A stretch of DNA of 64,000 bases from Pseudomonas putida (GTDB lineage Bacteria > Pseudomonadota > Gammaproteobacteria > Pseudomonadales > Pseudomonadaceae), in contig NZ_CP018846.1 in assembly GCF_002025705.1 (NCBI RefSeq), forward strand, positions 5,199,501-5,263,500. Direction: 5' to 3'. The position numbers and the translations under genes are program-made. The notes beneath the pieces are model-generated. The model saw nothing but the letters and a program-made list of their open reading frames with translations. It was not told the origin of the DNA and did no database searches. Shown here piece by piece: positions 1-8,383 of the stretch (position 1 is its first letter; every line of letters starts with the position of its first letter).

Positions 1-175
1 GGTTGCCGGAGTGAGTCAGGTTGACGGTGAATTCCTTGCAGCTCTTGTCGACGACGATGTCCTTGGTGTTGAAGGACATCTGGTCGGTGGAGTCGACAGT
101 CACCGAGCACTCGGCGGCGAAGACAGAGGCGCTGGCGAGGGTCAGCAGGGATACCGCTACAGCTTTCGCAAACAT
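1..175 (-). CDS. azu: Azurin, N-terminal part (cut by window edge)
   Basis: Periplasmic type I blue copper protein that shuttles electrons between respiratory chain components. The visible N-terminus is a short Sec signal peptide (MFAKAVAVSLL to FA, about 20 residues) followed by mature sequence starting AECSV, with DQMSFNT, VVDKSCKEFTVNL and HSGN, which matches the azurin N-terminus. Cys residues in AECSV and KSCK would form the azurin disulfide; the copper ligands lie beyond the window. Two ATGs are adjacent (178 and 175). The AGGAG at about 183-187 is better spaced from the second, so 175 is chosen. Upstream there is a candidate ANR/FNR box. Confidence 0.93.
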   Translation of the reverse strand, partial: MFAKAVAVSLLTLASASVFAAECSVTVDSTDQMSFNTKDIVVDKSCKEFTVNLTHSGN

Positions 176-237
176 CATGAATCTCCTTGGCAGGGTTTTA
201 TCAATTGCGAGACTGCCTGAACCCGTTCAGCCCCCTG

Positions 238-251
238 CTGATATGGGTCAA
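238..251 (-). promoter_or_regulatory. Candidate ANR/FNR box upstream of azurin
   Basis: On the minus strand this reads TTGAC-CCAT-ATCAG, eight of ten matches to the TTGAT-N4-ATCAA box bound by ANR/FNR-type regulators. It lies about 63-76 bases ahead of the azurin ATG. Azurin of P. aeruginosa is known to be ANR controlled, which supports the call. No convincing -10 hexamer at exact class II spacing was found, so this stays a candidate. Confidence 0.5.
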
Positions 252-291
252 GGGGGTGTCAAGTGGCCAGCCAGTTGAATTGTTCAATGGA

Positions 292-326
292 TTGTATACA
301 ACCAATCTAAGGGCACATCATGCCCT
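292..326. promoter_or_regulatory. Palindrome TTGTATACAA plus hairpin, leader of small ORF
   Basis: A perfect 10-bp palindrome TTGTATACAA (292-301) is followed nine bases later by a hairpin AGGGCA-CATCA-TGCCCT (310-326) and TTTTA. GTATAC-centred palindromes are typical operators of GntR/FadR-type regulators. The hairpin followed by T-residues could be a weak terminator or attenuator. Both precede a possible 29-codon ORF. The assignment is inference from symmetry only. Confidence 0.35.
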
Positions 327-369
327 TTTAATAGACGATGGGACAACCTCTCATTTAGGAGCAATCGCA

Positions 370-459
370 ATGTCCCTTTCAAGTTTCATGAACAGCCTGC
401 TCGCCGCCTACGCCCAAGGGGCCACGGGCGCCAGCTGTGAATTCTCCCGCCCCGAGTGA
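370..459 (+). CDS. Possible 29-residue small protein or leader peptide
   Basis: ATG with a good ribosome site (AGGAGC, spacing about seven) opens a 29-codon ORF beginning MSLSSFMNSLL and ending EFSRPE. Most third codon positions are G or C (about 23 of 29), like real genes here. It ends 64 bases before the LOG-family gene on the same strand and follows a palindrome and hairpin, so it could be a leader peptide or a stand-alone small protein. I do not recognise it. No signal peptide or known motif is visible. Confidence 0.45.
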   Translation: MSLSSFMNSLLAAYAQGATGASCEFSRPE

Positions 460-523
460 AGCCGGCATTGGAGACGATAGACAATTCGCTTTACCCTGTC
501 AGCGATATGACTGGAGAAGCACG

Positions 524-1111
524 ATGTCTGTACGTTCCGTTTGTGTGTTCTGTGGTGCCAGCATCGGCGCCAACCCCGCCTACCGTGAAGCGGCCGTTGC
601 GCTTGGCCAAGCCATTGCCCGCCGCGGCCTGACCCTGGTCTACGGCGGTGGCGCAGTCGGCCTGATGGGCACTGTCGCCGATGCGGCCATGGCTGCTGGC
701 GGCGAAGTGATCGGGATCATTCCCGAGAGTCTGATGAATGCTGAAATCGGCCACAAAGGCCTGAGCCGACTGGAAGTGGTCGACGGCATGCATGCGCGCA
801 AGGCGCGCATGGCCGAGCTGAGCGACGCGTTCATCGCCCTGCCGGGCGGCCTGGGTACGCTGGAAGAGTTGTTCGAGGTATGGACCTGGGGGCAACTGGG
901 CTATCACGCCAAGCCGCTGGGGCTGCTCGATGTGAATGGCTTCTACGAGAAACTCGGCGGGTTCCTCGACCATATCGTCGAAGAAGGCTTCGTGCGGCCA
1001 CAGCATCGGGCCATGTTGCTGCTGGCGCAGCAGGCGGATGAGTTGCTGGACGGAATGGAGCGCTTCGAGTCGCCGGTGCTGCCGAAGTGGGTCGACCAGA
1101 AGCCTGATTGA
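524..1111 (+). CDS. LOG family protein (nucleotide 5'-monophosphate nucleosidase-like)
   Basis: 195-residue Rossmann-like protein of the LOG/TIGR00730 family, historically mislabelled lysine decarboxylase. Family members hydrolyse (cytokinin riboside) nucleoside 5'-monophosphates to free base and ribose phosphate. Visible motifs are VCVFCGASIG near the N-terminus, LVYGGGAVGLMG, and the hallmark PGGLGTLEELFE (PGGxGTxxE) around residues 106-117. The start at 524 gives the family-typical N-terminus MSVRSVCVFCG; the longer frame back to 437 has no matching sequence. The physiological substrate cannot be read from sequence. The gene is followed by a BIME repeat and the convergent YgiQ gene. Confidence 0.9.
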   Translation: MSVRSVCVFCGASIGANPAYREAAVALGQAIARRGLTLVYGGGAVGLMGTVADAAMAAGGEVIGIIPESLMNAEIGHKGLSRLEVVDGMHARKARMAELSDAFIALPGGLGTLEELFEVWTWGQLGYHAKPLGLLDVNGFYEKLGGFLDHIVEEGFVRPQHRAMLLLAQQADELLDGMERFESPVLPKWVDQKPD

Positions 1112-1126
1112 CGGCTGAAATCCCGG

Positions 1127-1229
1127 GACCGCTTTGCGGTCCTTTCGCGACACAAGGCCGCTCCTACAAGGGATATGCATTTCGCTGTAGGAGCGGCCTT
1201 GTGTCGCGAAAGGGCTGCGCAGCAGCCCC
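1127..1229. repeat. Inverted REP pair (BIME 1)
   Basis: Two copies of a REP core (TCGCGACACAAGGCCGCTCC type) face each other at 1141-1168 and 1186-1213, with 28 matching bases per arm, followed by a GGGCTGCGCAGCAGCCC hairpin. It lies between the convergent ends of the LOG gene and the ygiQ-type gene. It can fold into a long stem on either strand and probably acts as transcript end or mRNA 3' stabiliser. Confidence 0.9.
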
Positions 1230-1241
1230 AAAATGGATCAG

Positions 1242-3545
<2,304 letters not shown>

Positions 3546-3660
3546 GTCAGTGACCGGTTCTGGTGTGCAGGGAAATCGCGGGCGCGGAATATAGCACAAA
3601 TTTTGACCAAATCCGACGATAGCTGTCGGATTCTTTAGGATCGCAAGAGCACACGGCCCA

Positions 3661-3751
3661 CCTGTGGGAGCAGGTTTACCCGCGAATGCGGCAGCGAGGC
3701 TGACATCGCATTCGCGGGTAAATCGCAGCGGCGAACCGCCGCTCCCACAGG
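3661..3751. repeat. Inverted REP pair (BIME 2), right arm with extra bases
   Basis: Left arm CCTGTGGGAGCAGGTTTACCCGCGAATGCG (positions 3661-3690) is inverted against a right arm ending at 3751. The right REP is interrupted by about 15 extra bases (around 3723-3738) inside the GGTAAA-CCGC core, so the pair is imperfect. It lies between ygiQ and dnaB. Confidence 0.8.
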
Positions 3752-3772
3752 GAACCCATTGCGGCTCAGGGC

Positions 3773-5170
3773 TTATTCGTCGTCGTCGAAGTTGTACATG
3801 CCCGGGGCGAGGTTCTCGAAGCGGGTGTACTTGCCGATGAACGCCAGGCGCACAAAGCCGATGGGGCCGTTACGCTGCTTGCCGATGATGATTTCCGCCA
3901 CACCCTTGTGCTCGGTCTCGGGGTGGTACACCTCGTCGCGGTAAACGAACATGATGACGTCGGCGTCCTGCTCGATTGCACCGGATTCACGCAAGTCGGA
4001 GTTCACCGGGCGTTTGTTTGGCCGCTGCTCCAGGGAGCGGTTCAGCTGCGACAGCGCGATCACTGGGCAGTTGAATTCCTTGGCCAAGGCCTTGAGGGAA
4101 CGGGAGATCTCGGAAATCTCGTTGGTCCGGTTGTCACCAGCCGAACCCGGGATCTGCATCAACTGCAGGTAGTCGACCATGATCATGCCGATTTCACCGT
4201 GCTCACGGGCCAGGCGGCGGGTGCGCGCACGCATTTCCGACGGGCTGATGCCGGCGGTATCGTCGATGAACAGCTTACGATCGTTGAGCAGGTTCACCGC
4301 CGAGGTCAGCCGCGGCCAGTCGTCGTCATCCAGCTGGCCAGAACGCACCTTGGTCTGGTCGATACGGCCCAGCGACGAAAGCATACGCATGATCAGCGAT
4401 TCACCTGGCATCTCGAGGGAGAACACCAGCACGGCCTTTTCGCTGCGCAGTACGGCGTTTTCCACCAGGTTCATGGCGAAGGTGGTCTTACCCATCGACG
4501 GACGGCCGGCGACGATGATCAGGTCCGCAGCCTGCAGGCCGCTGGTCTTCTCGTCGAGGTCGGTATAACCGGTCGAGATACCCGTGATGTCGCTGTCGGA
4601 GTTGAACAGCGTGTCGATGCGGTCGATGGCCATGGTCAACAGCTCGTTGACACCCACCGGGCCGCCGGTTTTCGGCCGCGCCTCGGCGATCTGGAAGATC
4701 TGCCGCTCGGCATCATCGAGGATTTCTTCGGCGTTGCGCCCTTGCGGGTTGAAGGCGTTGTCAGCGATGTCGGTACTGATGCTGATCAGCTGGCGCAGCG
4801 TAGCCCGCTCGCGAATGATCGCGGCGTAAGCCTTGATGTTGGCTACCGACGGGGTGTTCTTGGCCAGTTCGGCCAGGTACGCCAGGCCGCCGATCTGGGA
4901 CGACAGGCCTTCCTTGTCGAGCTGCTCGTGCAGGGTCACCACGTCGAATGGCTGGTTGGCGTCAGCCAACTTGTGCACGGCACGGAAGATCAGGCGGTGG
5001 TCATGCCGGTAGAAATCGCCATCCGACACCTGGTCCAGCACCCGCTCCCAGGCGTTGTTGTCCAGCATCAGGCCACCGAGCACGGCCTGTTCGGCCTCGA
5101 TGGAATGCGGCGGCACCTTCAGGGCAGCGGTTTGCAGGTCGAGCTGTTCGGAGTTGGTGATCTCGTTCAT
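3773..5170 (-). CDS. dnaB: Replicative DNA helicase DnaB
   Basis: 465-residue hexameric 5'-3' helicase that unwinds DNA ahead of the replisome and binds primase. The N-terminal domain starts at PPHSIEAEQAVLGGLMLDN. The RecA-like domain has Walker A GRPSMGKTTFAMN, Walker B IMVDYLQLM and the arginine region SDLRESGAIEQDAD. The start MNEITNSEQ (5170) is preferred over the in-frame 5212, which would lie in a terminator hairpin. No clear Shine-Dalgarno is seen ahead of 5170. A rho-independent terminator for the ribosomal operon ends only about 26 bases upstream, so transcription is probably by read-through or a promoter in the same short gap. Confidence 0.97.
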   Translation of the reverse strand: MNEITNSEQLDLQTAALKVPPHSIEAEQAVLGGLMLDNNAWERVLDQVSDGDFYRHDHRLIFRAVHKLADANQPFDVVTLHEQLDKEGLSSQIGGLAYLAELAKNTPSVANIKAYAAIIRERATLRQLISISTDIADNAFNPQGRNAEEILDDAERQIFQIAEARPKTGGPVGVNELLTMAIDRIDTLFNSDSDITGISTGYTDLDEKTSGLQAADLIIVAGRPSMGKTTFAMNLVENAVLRSEKAVLVFSLEMPGESLIMRMLSSLGRIDQTKVRSGQLDDDDWPRLTSAVNLLNDRKLFIDDTAGISPSEMRARTRRLAREHGEIGMIMVDYLQLMQIPGSAGDNRTNEISEISRSLKALAKEFNCPVIALSQLNRSLEQRPNKRPVNSDLRESGAIEQDADVIMFVYRDEVYHPETEHKGVAEIIIGKQRNGPIGFVRLAFIGKYTRFENLAPGMYNFDDDE

Positions 5171-5195
5171 GGCCACGAAAGAATTCTGGAGGATG

Positions 5196-5237
5196 AAAAA
5201 GACAAAGGGCACGGCCTGAATGAACAGGACCGTGCCC
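5196..5237 (-). terminator. Rho-independent terminator of the rpsF-rplI operon
   Basis: On the minus strand GGGCACGGTCCTG pairs with CAGGCCGTGCCC (one bulged base), followed by TTTGTCTTTTT. It lies after the rplI stop and directly upstream of dnaB. Confidence 0.8.
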
Positions 5238-5281
5238 GATGTTAACCGGCTATCCCGTTAGGGACCACCAGTCAGCGCAGC

Positions 5282-5728
5282 TTAGGCAGCTACGACGACC
5301 ACACGTACGGTGGCTTCAACGTCGCTGTGCAGGTGCACGGCTACGTCGTATTCGCCAACCTGACGGATGGTGCCGTTCGGCAGACGAACTTCAGCCTTGG
5401 CCACTTCAACGCCGGAGGCGGTCAGGGCGTCAGCGATGTCGTGGGTGCCGATCGAACCGAACAGCTTGCCTTCGTCGCCAGCGGTGGCAGTGATGGTCAC
5501 TTCCAGCTCGGCCAGTTGGGCAGCGCGGCTTTCAGCCGACGATTTACGGTCAGCAGCTGCTTTTTCCAGCTCGGCGCGACGCTCTTCGAACGCAGCCAGG
5601 TTGGCGGCGTTGGCAACGGTGGCCTTGCCGAATGGCAGCAGGAAGTTACGGCCGTAACCAGCCTTAACTTTAACTTTGTCGCCCAGGTTGCCCAGGTTAG
5701 CGACTTTTTCCAGCAGGATCAGTTCCAT
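5282..5728 (-). CDS. rplI: 50S ribosomal protein L9
   Basis: 148-residue large-subunit protein that binds 23S rRNA and projects from the L1 stalk side. It begins MELILLEKVANLGNLGD with the conserved GYGRNFLLPFGKA loop, then the long connecting helix (about residues 40-75) and the C-terminal domain with GKLFGSIG. Length is typical. It is the last gene of the rpsF-rpsR-DUF2232-rplI operon, with a terminator directly after it. Confidence 0.98.
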   Translation of the reverse strand: MELILLEKVANLGNLGDKVKVKAGYGRNFLLPFGKATVANAANLAAFEERRAELEKAAADRKSSAESRAAQLAELEVTITATAGDEGKLFGSIGTHDIADALTASGVEVAKAEVRLPNGTIRQVGEYDVAVHLHSDVEATVRVVVVAA

Positions 5729-5748
5729 TTGGTAAAACCTCTTAACTT

Positions 5749-6612
5749 TTAACCTTCACCGTTCGCGGAGTCTTTCCCCGGAGGGGACTTGCGACCGCGA
5801 AAATCAATCAGGCTGTCGACAATGGCCAGGACCATCAGCAACGGGTAGATCAGCTGCATGATCAGCGGCAACGTCACGTACATGCCCACCAGCCAGAACC
5901 CGGCCAGTCGCCCCTGTGCCACCAGCCCGTGCATCAAGGCGATGCCGGCCAGCACCAGAACCAGGCTCGACGCCGATGCCAGGATGATGAACTGCGACCC
6001 GATAAACGGAGCCACCACCATCACTGCCACCAAGACCGCCATGGTCTGTTTCGGCAACTTCAGCTCGCGAAACTCGCGGCCGAAGCCTCCAGGGTTGTAC
6101 AACGCTGCCTGCCAATAACGCGCCAGCACCAAGGCCAACACGCTGAACAATTGCACCGTCACTGCTGTGGAAGCGACCAGCACAGGGCGGATCAGCTCAC
6201 CGGAGAGCACCGGCTCCCCTTCGATCTTCGGCATGGCTTCGGCAAACGCCTTGACCAGCACATCGAAGGTCTGCGCCAGGGCCATGTCGAGCACGAGGCT
6301 GAAAACCACGGCTAACACGGCACTGGCGACCAGCACACGGCTCCAGGGATGCTCGGCGCGCAACAGCGCAGCCAGGCCCAGGGCACCGGCAATCACCAGG
6401 AAGGTGATCGGATCGCCCATGAACCACACGGCCAGCCCGGCCAGCAGGCCGCCGGCGATGACCGTTGAAGCATCCTTGAACCCACGCCGCAGCAGCACAA
6501 GGCTGCCGGCAGCGGCACTCAACCAGAACAGCAGCGGCAGTACCGCGCTGATGACCACCACCAGGGTGGCCTGCACACGACCGCGCATGATGAAACTTGC
6601 TAACGCTCGCAT
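5749..6612 (-). CDS. DUF2232 (YybS-like) membrane protein
   Basis: 287-residue integral membrane protein with about eight hydrophobic segments and almost no soluble domain. It begins MRALASFIMRGRVQATLVVV and ends with a short polar tail. It fits the DUF2232/YybS family, whose biochemical role I do not know. It sits between rpsR (33 bases upstream) and rplI (20 bases downstream) in the ribosomal operon. I recall a membrane gene at this place in other Pseudomonas. Co-transcription with S6, S18 and L9 is implied by spacing. Confidence 0.8.
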   Translation of the reverse strand: MRALASFIMRGRVQATLVVVISAVLPLLFWLSAAAGSLVLLRRGFKDASTVIAGGLLAGLAVWFMGDPITFLVIAGALGLAALLRAEHPWSRVLVASAVLAVVFSLVLDMALAQTFDVLVKAFAEAMPKIEGEPVLSGELIRPVLVASTAVTVQLFSVLALVLARYWQAALYNPGGFGREFRELKLPKQTMAVLVAVMVVAPFIGSQFIILASASSLVLVLAGIALMHGLVAQGRLAGFWLVGMYVTLPLIMQLIYPLLMVLAIVDSLIDFRGRKSPPGKDSANGEG

Positions 6613-6645
6613 GCTAATCCCTTACTGCTTGTCGACGACCCGGTC

Positions 6646-6876
6646 TCAGCGGCCGTGGCTGTCGGTGTAGGGCAGCAGGGCCAGGAAGCGGGCGCGCTTG
6701 ATAGCGGTAGCCAGCTGACGCTGATAACGAGCTTTGGTACCGGTGATACGGCTTGGAACGATCTTGCCGGTTTCGGATACGTAAGCTTTCAGGGTGTTGA
6801 GATCTTTGAAGTCGATCTCTTTCACGTCTTCAGCAGTGAAGCGGCAGAATTTACGACGACGGAAGAAACGTGCCAT
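6646..6876 (-). CDS. rpsR: 30S ribosomal protein S18
   Basis: 76 residues, starting MARFFRRRKFCRFTAEDV and containing the conserved ITGTKARYQRQLATAIKRAR block that contacts 16S rRNA and S6. It lies 28 bases downstream of rpsF and its partner S6, the usual arrangement. Length and sequence are typical. Confidence 0.98.
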   Translation of the reverse strand: MARFFRRRKFCRFTAEDVKEIDFKDLNTLKAYVSETGKIVPSRITGTKARYQRQLATAIKRARFLALLPYTDSHGR

Positions 6877-6904
6877 TTAATAGGCTCCTCTAAAGGTCCG
6901 TGGA

Positions 6905-7330
6905 TTACTCGTCAGCGTTATCGCTGGAGTCGCTGTCATTGCTGTCGTCGCCATCGGCGGATTCAGCATGCTCAGGACGCTCACGACGCTCACGGCGCTC
7001 GCTGCGGTTTTCTTCAGCCTTCAGCATCTCGGACTGGCCGGTTACGGCTTCGTCGCGACGGATGACGAGGTTACGGATAACGGCATCGTTGTAGCGGAAG
7101 TTGTCTTCCAGCTCGGCCAGGGCCTTGCCGGTGCACTCAACGTTCAGCATCACGTAGTGAGCCTTGTGAACATTGTTGATTGCGTAGGCCAGTTGACGAC
7201 GGCCCCAGTCTTCCAGGCGGTGGATTTTGCCGCCATCTTCTTCGATCAGCTTGGTGTAACGCTCAACCATGCCGCCGACTTGCTCGCTCTGGTCCGGGTG
7301 AACCAGGAAGATGATTTCGTAATGACGCAT
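6905..7330 (-). CDS. rpsF: 30S ribosomal protein S6
   Basis: 141 residues. The folded domain starts MRHYEIIFLVHPDQSEQV and includes EDWGRRQLAYAINNVHKAHY and NVE; S6 binds the central domain of 16S rRNA together with S18. The C-terminal tail (about residues 105-141) is acidic and low-complexity (SADGDDSNDSDSSDNADE). Such tails are modified by glutamate ligases in some bacteria (RimK), but no RimK is in view. A GGAG site precedes the ATG. It heads the operon, and its leader holds a small hairpin. Confidence 0.98.
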   Translation of the reverse strand: MRHYEIIFLVHPDQSEQVGGMVERYTKLIEEDGGKIHRLEDWGRRQLAYAINNVHKAHYVMLNVECTGKALAELEDNFRYNDAVIRNLVIRRDEAVTGQSEMLKAEENRSERRERRERPEHAESADGDDSNDSDSSDNADE

Positions 7331-7352
7331 GAATGCTCCTTACGGGTTAGTA

Positions 7353-7376
7353 GTCTGCCAGGGAATCTGGTCAGAC
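7353..7376 (-). promoter_or_regulatory. Hairpin in rpsF leader, possible S6:S18 autoregulatory site
   Basis: On the minus strand GTCTG-A-CCAG / ATTCC / CTGG-CAGAC folds into a nine-pair stem with one bulged A, starting about 23 bases ahead of the rpsF ATG. Leaders of rpsF operons in several bacteria carry an S6:S18-binding bulged hairpin. I cannot confirm that this is that motif. Confidence 0.35.
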
Positions 7377-7530
7377 AAGGAGTGAATGACACTGTATGTC
7401 TTGCACGGAGGGGAGGCACATGAGCGCCTGCCAGCTCGGCAAGGGGCGCAATTGTAGAGAAGGCGGGACGCACAAGCAAGGTGATTGGTGATTATTTGAA
7501 CAGCCTGAAACATATTCACAGGCTACCGGC

Positions 7531-7618
7531 TCTTTCGCGGGCAAGGCCGCTCCCACAGGTACTGCACAGGGCTCACGCATTGTGCGCCCCCTGTGGGAGC
7601 GGGCTTGCCCGCGAAGAC
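7531..7618. repeat. Inverted REP pair (BIME 3)
   Basis: Arms TCTTTCGCGGGCAAGGCCGC and GCGGGCTTGCCCGCGAAGA face each other between the rlmB stop and the rpsF leader. The whole 7331-7636 gap is otherwise non-coding and must also contain the rpsF operon promoter; I could not fix a hexamer pair in it. Confidence 0.88.
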
Positions 7619-7636
7619 GCCGTTACAGGCTGAAAA

Positions 7637-8383
7637 TCAGCGCTTGGCCTGACGCTGGCGTACGGCTTCGAACAGGCAGACGCCCGTCGCGACCGACACG
7701 TTAAGGCTGCTCACGCTACCGCTCATCGGCAACTTCACCAGGAAATCGCAATGCTCGCGGGTCAGCCGGCGCATGCCCTTGCCTTCTGCACCCATGATCA
7801 TCACCAGTGGGCCGGTCAGGTCCTGCTGGTAAATCTCCTGCTCGGCCTCGCCAGCGGTACCCACCACCCACAGGCCACGCTGCTGCAGTTTCTCCAGCGT
7901 ACGCGCCAGGTTGGTCACGGCCACCAGCGGAATCACCTCAGCCGCCCCGCAGGCCACCTTGCGCACCACAGGCGTCAAGGTTGCCGACTTGTCCTTGGGC
8001 ACGATCACCGCTGTGGCGCCGGCCGCATCGGCAGTACGCAAGCAGGCACCAAGGTTGTGCGGATCGGTCACGCCGTCCAGCACCAGGATCAGAGGCGGTG
8101 TTTCGCTGCGCTCGAGCAACTCCTCGAGCATCAACTCGCCCCACACCTGGCTCGGGCTGACCTCGGCAACCACGCCCTGGTGCACGCCCTCGACCCAGGC
8201 GTCCAGCTCACGGCGCTCGGCCTGACCAACCGGCACGCGGTTTTCTGCGGCCAGCTCCAGCAGCGCCTGGATGCGCGGCTCACTGCGCCCTTCCGACAGC
8301 CAGATCTGCTTGACCCGCTTCGGATGGTGCTGCAGCAATGCCTGCACGGCGTGCACGCCGTAGATCTTTTCCAGCTGACTCAT
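7637..8383 (-). CDS. rlmB: 23S rRNA (guanosine-2251-2'-O)-methyltransferase
   Basis: 248-residue SPOUT (SpoU/TrmH) methyltransferase that 2'-O-methylates G2251 in the 23S P-loop. The N-terminal substrate-binding domain (EKIYGVHAVQALLQHHPKR) is followed by the knotted SAM domain with NLGACLRTADAAGA, IMGAEGKGMRRL and LPMSGSVSSLNVSVATG. Its ATG overlaps the rnr stop by four bases, so the two are translationally coupled. Confidence 0.96.
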   Translation of the reverse strand: MSQLEKIYGVHAVQALLQHHPKRVKQIWLSEGRSEPRIQALLELAAENRVPVGQAERRELDAWVEGVHQGVVAEVSPSQVWGELMLEELLERSETPPLILVLDGVTDPHNLGACLRTADAAGATAVIVPKDKSATLTPVVRKVACGAAEVIPLVAVTNLARTLEKLQQRGLWVVGTAGEAEQEIYQQDLTGPLVMIMGAEGKGMRRLTREHCDFLVKLPMSGSVSSLNVSVATGVCLFEAVRQRQAKR

